In this document: positions 5,389 to 6,929 of the stretch, one piece after another
Layout of the letters: every line of letters begins with the position of its first letter
How positions within the stretch are numbered: position 1 is the stretch's first letter
Source: Candidatus Methanophagaceae archaeon
GTDB taxonomy: Archaea; Halobacteriota; Syntropharchaeia; Alkanophagales; Methanospirareceae
Length of the DNA stretch: 6,929 bases
Direction: 5' to 3'
Assembly (NCBI GenBank): GCA_013374505.1
Contig: QENJ01000267.1
Location: forward strand, 1 to 6,929
Made by a program: the position numbers and the translations under genes
Notes under the pieces: generated by a model
What the model was told of the DNA's origin: nothing
Databases searched by the model: none
The model's input: the letters and a program-made list of their open reading frames with translations, nothing else

Positions 5389-6090
5389 TTCCGTACATAG
5401 CCCGATTCAAGGTGTTAGATATTGACTGAAAAGATTGTGGGTAAGTTGTCTATGCGTGTGGACAAATTGATAAGAGACGAATGGTGTACGGATATACAAA
5501 CGTGAATATGAAAAAGCAGTTGCGTTGTTAACGTAAAGGTGAAGAGATATTTGCATGGGCGTCTTTGTTAAAAAAAGGTTAAAAGATCGGGATTACGTGT
5601 TCTGGTTTGGTGCTGGTGGTTTGAGTGCTGAGATGAGAACGGAAGGGTCCTGCTTTTGATAAGGGGCGGTAAAGTAAGAGTCGTAATTTTGAATGACCGA
5701 AATTGGGTTGATACGCTTAGACCAAAAGTTTTCTATGGTTCTTATCCCCTTCTCAAAACGGCATCTCGTCACAAACACGCTAAATACCAAAAATACTCAA
5801 AAGAGTCGTGATCATCACAAATCAGATAATTTGTTTCGGTTTCCTTCGTCAATTCCAATGCTTTCGCCTCGCCTTCATCTTTGTACCTTATGAGTCTAAC
5901 TTATCCTGCCCATTTCTGTATTTTCAATTCTTGCATTCTTTAAGATTCTTATTTGCAGCTTTGCCATGAGTATCTCCGTAATTTTGCCACTTCCTTCAAC
6001 ACCTCTTCAATTTTCTTAGGTACGATAAAGTACGAATTCTTGGCGTTTAAGACACGGTTTTAGTTACTATTCCGGGTTTATCCACTACAT
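5389..6090. other. Gene-poor stretch between divergent AtwA and surface-protein genes
   Basis: No convincing intact gene, RNA gene or mobile element is visible in these 700 bp. Three weak items are present. First, a plus-strand 34-codon ATG frame at 5555-5659 ends in TGA and is overlapped by a +1 frame. Second, that +1 frame is start-less, open for 58 codons from about 5631 to a TGA near 5809, and contains V-R-V-V-I-L-N-D-R-N-W-V-D-T-L. Third, a start-less minus-strand frame at 5949-6059 reads S-Y-F-I-V-P-K-K-I-E-E-V-L-K-E-V-A-K-L before its stop. All have plausible codon use but no recognisable family. They look like degraded fragments rather than working genes. Confidence 0.5.
5555..5809 (+). 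pseudogene. Possible frameshifted small gene
   Basis: An ATG at 5555 begins M-G-V-F-V-K-K-R-L-K-D-R-D-Y-V-F-W-F-G-A-G-G and stops at 5657-5659. The +1 frame is open from about 5631 through this stop and continues L-L-L-I-R-G-G-K-V-R-V-V-I-L-N-D-R-N-W-V-D and on to a TGA near 5809, ending in a lysine- and histidine-rich tail. Joining the two frames near 5640-5660 would give a protein of about 80 residues, so a single frameshift in an older small gene is possible. No family is recognised, only a weak AGGTGA sits 12 nt before the ATG, and the opposite strand is also partly open (5593-5790), so this is tentative. Confidence 0.2.
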
Positions 6091-6100
6091 CTATTTATAG
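6091..6100 (+). promoter_or_regulatory. TATA box of the surface-protein gene
   Basis: CTATTTATAG is a good archaeal TATA-like element centred about 80 bp ahead of the ATG at 6175. Transcription would start near 6118-6123, just at the edge of the 14-bp palindrome, leaving a leader of about 55 nt that carries the Shine-Dalgarno. Confidence 0.5.
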
Positions 6101-6123
6101 TTCTATGTACTACCATGAATCAG

Positions 6124-6137
6124 GTGTCATATGACAC
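6124..6137. promoter_or_regulatory. Perfect 14-bp palindrome, candidate operator
   Basis: GTGTCAT-ATGACAC is a perfect inverted repeat with no spacer, centred between 6130 and 6131. It lies about 25-40 bp downstream of the TATA box, over or just after the predicted transcription start, and 37 bp before the start codon. This is where a dimeric helix-turn-helix repressor would block the polymerase. The regulator is not in the window, and its identity is unknown. Confidence 0.5.
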
Positions 6138-6159
6138 AAAGCGAAATAAAGAATATTTA

Positions 6160-6165
6160 GGAGGT
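6160..6165 (+). promoter_or_regulatory. Strong Shine-Dalgarno of the surface-protein gene
   Basis: GGAGGT ends 9 nt before the ATG at 6175 and is separated from it by an A-rich tract. It fixes the start at 6175 rather than at the in-frame upstream ATG at 6115, which lies at or before the predicted transcription start. Confidence 0.8.
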
Positions 6166-6174
6166 AAAAAAAAG

Positions 6175-6929
6175 ATGATAAAACAAAAAATAGTCTTTGT
6201 ATTGGTCGTGGCTATCGTTTTTTTAGCGATGGCTGGTGGAGCAGAAGCGGCACATGGGATTATAGGCACGGTGAACGCTGCAACAGACGGTACTCGTGTA
6301 GATGGCAATGCGGCGAGTATATACTACGCAGGGGCTGAAGCCAATAGCAGGTCGGATACAATGGTGACATTTCTGGAAGGTGCATCGGGGCCACTAATCA
6401 TATCCTATACGATTTCACACAGCACGATAACACCACCGCAGACTACCAAGATAGATGTGGCATTCTCAGAGAAACTATCATACAAGATCGCAATAGAAAA
6501 CGCTACTGGCACTATTATACACGACTGGACCGGTAATGCCAAAAATCCAGACCCTAAAATATGGGACGGAACCTACGAATCAGATGGTACTGTTGTTCCA
6601 GCAGGTAATTACACCGTTAATGTTACCGGGACGAGCACAATAACCAAAAGGAGTGTAACCGACACCACAAAGGTTATCACGGTGACCACAGACGAAGGTG
6701 CACCGACAATAGTATCATACACTATTTCAAACAGCACGATAGTACCCTTGCAGACTACCAAGATAGATGTTGAGTTCTCAGAGAACGTATCATACGCGAT
6801 AGCAATAGAAAACGCTACTGGAGCTACTATATACGACTGGATCGGTAATGCCAAAGATCCACAAGCTAAAGAATGGAATGGAACCTACGAATCAGATGGT
6901 TCTGACGTTCCAGCAGGTGATTACACCGT
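6175..6929 (+). CDS. Secreted surface protein with tandem FlgD-type Ig-like repeats (3' end outside window)
   Basis: The frame gives 251 residues and continues past the window end. Residues 1-25 are a typical signal peptide: M-I-K-Q-K, a hydrophobic core of about 15 residues, then A-M-A-G-G-A-E-A with probable cleavage before A26. Residues 26-72 are a short entry segment (G-I-I-G-T-V-N-A-A-T-D-G-T). From residue 73 there are two copies of a 104-residue unit, the second cut by the window. Each unit has I-x-Y-T-I-S, then T-T-K-I-D-V-x-F-S-E, A-I-E-N-A-T-G, W-[D/N]-G-T-Y-E-S-D-G and V-P-A-G-x-Y-T-V. The last two motifs are the hallmark of the FlgD-type Ig-like fold. Many N-x-S/T sequons suggest N-glycosylation. 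I infer a cell-surface or extracellular structural/adhesion protein; its anchor would be in the missing C-terminus. Expression is probably controlled through the palindrome at 6124-6137. Confidence 0.85.
   Translation, partial: MIKQKIVFVLVVAIVFLAMAGGAEAAHGIIGTVNAATDGTRVDGNAASIYYAGAEANSRSDTMVTFLEGASGPLIISYTISHSTITPPQTTKIDVAFSEKLSYKIAIENATGTIIHDWTGNAKNPDPKIWDGTYESDGTVVPAGNYTVNVTGTSTITKRSVTDTTKVITVTTDEGAPTIVSYTISNSTIVPLQTTKIDVEFSENVSYAIAIENATGATIYDWIGNAKDPQAKEWNGTYESDGSDVPAGDYT
6391..6929 (+). repeat. Tandem in-frame 312-bp repeat encoding Ig-like domains
   Basis: Unit 1 spans 6391-6702 and unit 2 starts at 6703 and is truncated by the window. The period is exactly 312 bp (104 codons). Over the first 75 comparable residues I count about 54 identities, with long identical DNA stretches such as CAGACTACCAAGATAGATGT in both. 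The third of each unit following the Ig core, T-rich with S-V-T-D-T-T-K-V-I-T-V-T-T, serves as a linker. Such high similarity points to recent duplication or ongoing homogenisation. Confidence 0.9.

Noticed and set aside
6115..6174. In-frame upstream ATG of the surface protein at 6115
   Set aside because: It would put 20 charged residues before the signal peptide, it lies at or before the predicted transcription start, and the GGAGGT at 6160-6165 clearly serves ATG 6175.
6120..6854. Minus-strand frames opposite the surface protein
   Set aside because: Hydrophobic Ile/Val-rich translation is an artefact of the Asn/Thr/Asp-rich sense strand; no start signals.
1..6929. CRISPR array or insertion sequence
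   Set aside because: No regularly spaced short repeats, transposase frame or terminal inverted repeats with target duplications are visible. The only tandem repeat is the in-frame 312-bp coding unit.

Overview
The window reads as chromosome from an MCR-containing euryarchaeon: a methanogen, or an anaerobic methane or alkane oxidiser of the ANME type. The evidence is a full-length two-cassette ATPase of the methyl-coenzyme M reductase component A2 (AtwA) family, a stand-alone archaeal Bud32 kinase, a small TRAM-domain protein, a tRNA gene with no encoded CCA, and TATA-box promoters 20-30 bp ahead of several starts. The finer placement (ANME-1-like or a relative) is a guess from overall character.

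Layout. Positions 1-189 (+) are the end of a TRAM-domain protein, followed by a hairpin plus T-tract terminator at 231-276. Positions 300-980 are a decayed zone. It holds a small imperfect palindrome (307-350), a DUF1016/YhcG-type PD-(D/E)xK nuclease remnant with a large internal deletion (421-678, minus), and a start-less Cys/His-containing reading frame (733-978, minus). A minus-strand pair follows: a CBS-pair protein (990-1388) and, upstream of it, the KEOPS kinase Bud32 (1428-2009). The CBS gene has its own TATA box overlapping the Bud32 stop. Bud32 is divergent from a plus-strand FAD/NAD(P)-dependent disulfide-reductase-family flavoprotein (2083-3462), and the two share a 73-bp A/T-rich promoter region. 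Convergent to the flavoprotein are tRNA-Glu(CUC) (3493-3567, minus) and, 9 nt upstream of it on the same strand, the AtwA gene (3577-5295, minus).

Positions 5296-6174 hold the AtwA promoter, about 700 bp without a convincing intact gene (only short broken frames), and then a clearly built plus-strand promoter. That promoter has a TATA box, a perfect 14-bp palindrome at the predicted transcription start and a strong GGAGGT Shine-Dalgarno. It drives a secreted surface protein (6175 to the window end) with tandem 104-residue FlgD-type Ig-like repeats that runs off the window.

Functionally this is mostly housekeeping: RNA binding, tRNA t6A modification, MCR activation and glutamate tRNA, with one redox flavoprotein of unknown substrate and one regulated cell-surface protein. 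I do not see a coherent new multi-gene system. The most distinctive items are the palindrome-controlled repeat surface protein, the internally deleted nuclease remnant, and the start-less open frames in the two gene-poor stretches.
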